From Actinomadura terrae (GTDB lineage Bacteria; Actinomycetota; Actinomycetes; Streptosporangiales; Streptosporangiaceae), in NCBI RefSeq assembly GCF_022751215.1, contig NZ_JAICDG010000001.1, forward strand, positions 1,798,001 to 1,862,000: a stretch of DNA of 64,000 bases. Reading direction: 5' to 3'. Shown one piece after another: positions 63,176 to 64,000 of this stretch. The notes beneath the pieces were generated by a model that was not told the origin of the DNA, ran no database searches, and worked only from the letters and a program-made list of their open reading frames with translations. The position numbers were made by a program, and so were the translations under genes. Each line of letters starts with the position of its first letter. Position 1 is the stretch's first letter.

Positions 63176-63315
63176 GGACCGGGGGAATGCGGGTATCACC
63201 GGGACGGGACCGATCAATGTCCAGATCTCGTGACAATCTGGAGGGTGCGTAGATACCCGTGGTAGCACGGTAGGGCGCGCGGGCGAATGCTTTGCCAACA
63301 CGGTGGGGAGTGCCG

Positions 63316-64000
63316 ATGAACGACGAATGCCGTCCCCGTCCCGTCATCGATCCCGACATCGCGGAGGCCGACCGCGCACTGCTCTCCGAGGCGCCCGAGC
63401 GGCTCGTCCCGGCGAGCGCCCCCGCGCCGCAACGGCCCCGGCTCCGCCCCGCCACAGCCGCCGCGAGGCTCGTGTGGATTCCGGCGTTCGCGCTGTTCTA
63501 CGGCGTCCTACCGGGCGGCTGGCTGCGGCTGTTCTTCCTCGCCTCCCTCGACCACGACGAACTGCTCGGCGGCGCGGCGCGGTGGGGGCGGCTGCCCGTC
63601 CTCGCGATGATGCTCACGCCCGCCCTCCAGATCGCGCTGATCCTGCTCGGGTGGCCCGAGGTCGCCGCCGCGCTCGCCGGGGTGAGCTTCGCCGGCTGGG
63701 TGCTCGGCGCGCTGCGGCACCTCCGCGAACCGGCCGCCGCCCGCGCCGCCCGCGACCACCACGGCCGCTACCTGCTGGCCGCCGACTTCGACCGGCCCGC
63801 CGCGCGGCTGCTGGTGCGCGCCCAGCGCGCGGTCGACGACGTCCTCGGCTCGCAGGCCCACGGCGCCGGGCTGCTGGACGCCGTCAACAACCGCGTCGTC
63901 CTGCCCCGGCAGGAGTGGGCGATCGCGGGCGCCCTCGCCGAGCACACCCGGCTCCGCCGCGAGCGCGCCGCGATGCGGCCCGAGCGGCTGTCGGCGAGCG
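63316..64000 (+). CDS. Membrane protein, truncated by the window end
   Basis: An open frame of 228 codons runs from ATG 63316 off the end of the window. A ~50-residue Pro/Arg-rich cytoplasmic N terminus is followed by hydrophobic segments (about 52-78, 95-115, 118-132), then a hydrophilic region (RDHHGRYLLAADFDRPAARLLVRAQRAVDDVLGS) rich in Arg and Ala. GGGGAG precedes the ATG. Codon bias is strong. No family is recognised; the 3' end is missing. Confidence 0.7.
   Translation, partial: MNDECRPRPVIDPDIAEADRALLSEAPERLVPASAPAPQRPRLRPATAAARLVWIPAFALFYGVLPGGWLRLFFLASLDHDELLGGAARWGRLPVLAMMLTPALQIALILLGWPEVAAALAGVSFAGWVLGALRHLREPAAARAARDHHGRYLLAADFDRPAARLLVRAQRAVDDVLGSQAHGAGLLDAVNNRVVLPRQEWAIAGALAEHTRLRRERAAMRPERLSAS

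Overview
The window is a GC-rich actinobacterial chromosome segment. About a third of the starts are GTG or TTG, several promoters place a -10 hexamer 6-8 nt before the start codon (leaderless mRNA), and F420-type oxidoreductases are present. The order pyrG, NUDIX, xerD, parA, scpA, scpB, rluB, aroH, tyrA, cmk, der matches the conserved actinomycete order known from Streptomyces. The ectoine biosynthesis plus uptake locus and the many locus-specific repeats suggest a Thermomonosporaceae/Streptosporangiales-type organism (Actinomadura-like); the family assignment is inference.

Region 1 (1-8.8 kb): an aminoglycoside-phosphotransferase-fold kinase opposes an MMPL transporter that runs into a histidine kinase/response regulator pair. 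A GNAT acetyltransferase, a secreted SGNH hydrolase, and a divergent GlxA-type regulator/HD hydrolase pair follow.

Region 2 (8.8-17.1 kb, minus strand): the compatible-solute locus ectA-ectB-ectC-ectD makes ectoine and 5-hydroxyectoine. It is followed by ehuB-ehuC-ehuD-ehuA for uptake, with a perfect 17-bp hairpin between the two blocks. A proline iminopeptidase lies upstream.

Region 3 (17.1-31.6 kb): a coiled-coil protein preceded by a translation-coupled mini-ORF; a ~450-nt near-symmetric inverted repeat with an extra tandem arm ending at the pyrG start; then the core segregation/nucleotide/translation block up to der.

Region 4 (31.6-45.4 kb): a PPOX/F420 protein whose promoter carries a SoxR-box-like site, a molybdate uptake operon (TOBE-HTH protein, modABC), GTP-dependent PEP carboxykinase, a ClpC-shaped AAA+ unfoldase, soxR with a perfect 18-bp SoxR box, a GH65 phosphorylase/beta-phosphoglucomutase pair, and 6-phosphogluconate dehydrogenase.

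Region 5 (45.5-50.0 kb) is the accessory island of most interest. It holds one 1,390-residue protein joining an N-terminal HTH, an intact Hsp90-type ATPase and about seven tandem ~63-residue winged-helix-like repeats, followed by a ~35-residue single-helix peptide gene.

Region 6 (50.0-64 kb): helicase plus nitrilase, an LLM oxidoreductase behind a palindromic operator, a glycolate-oxidase-type flavoenzyme, a Clp-N-only protein with its HTH partner and two operator palindromes, a pair of CNNM/CorC-like membrane proteins, a metallo-beta-lactamase-fold protein with a degraded metal motif coupled to a flavin monooxygenase, an EamA exporter, and a membrane protein cut by the window edge.

No tRNA, rRNA, CRISPR array, insertion sequence or prophage was recognised. 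All identifications are from reading motifs; no database search was possible.
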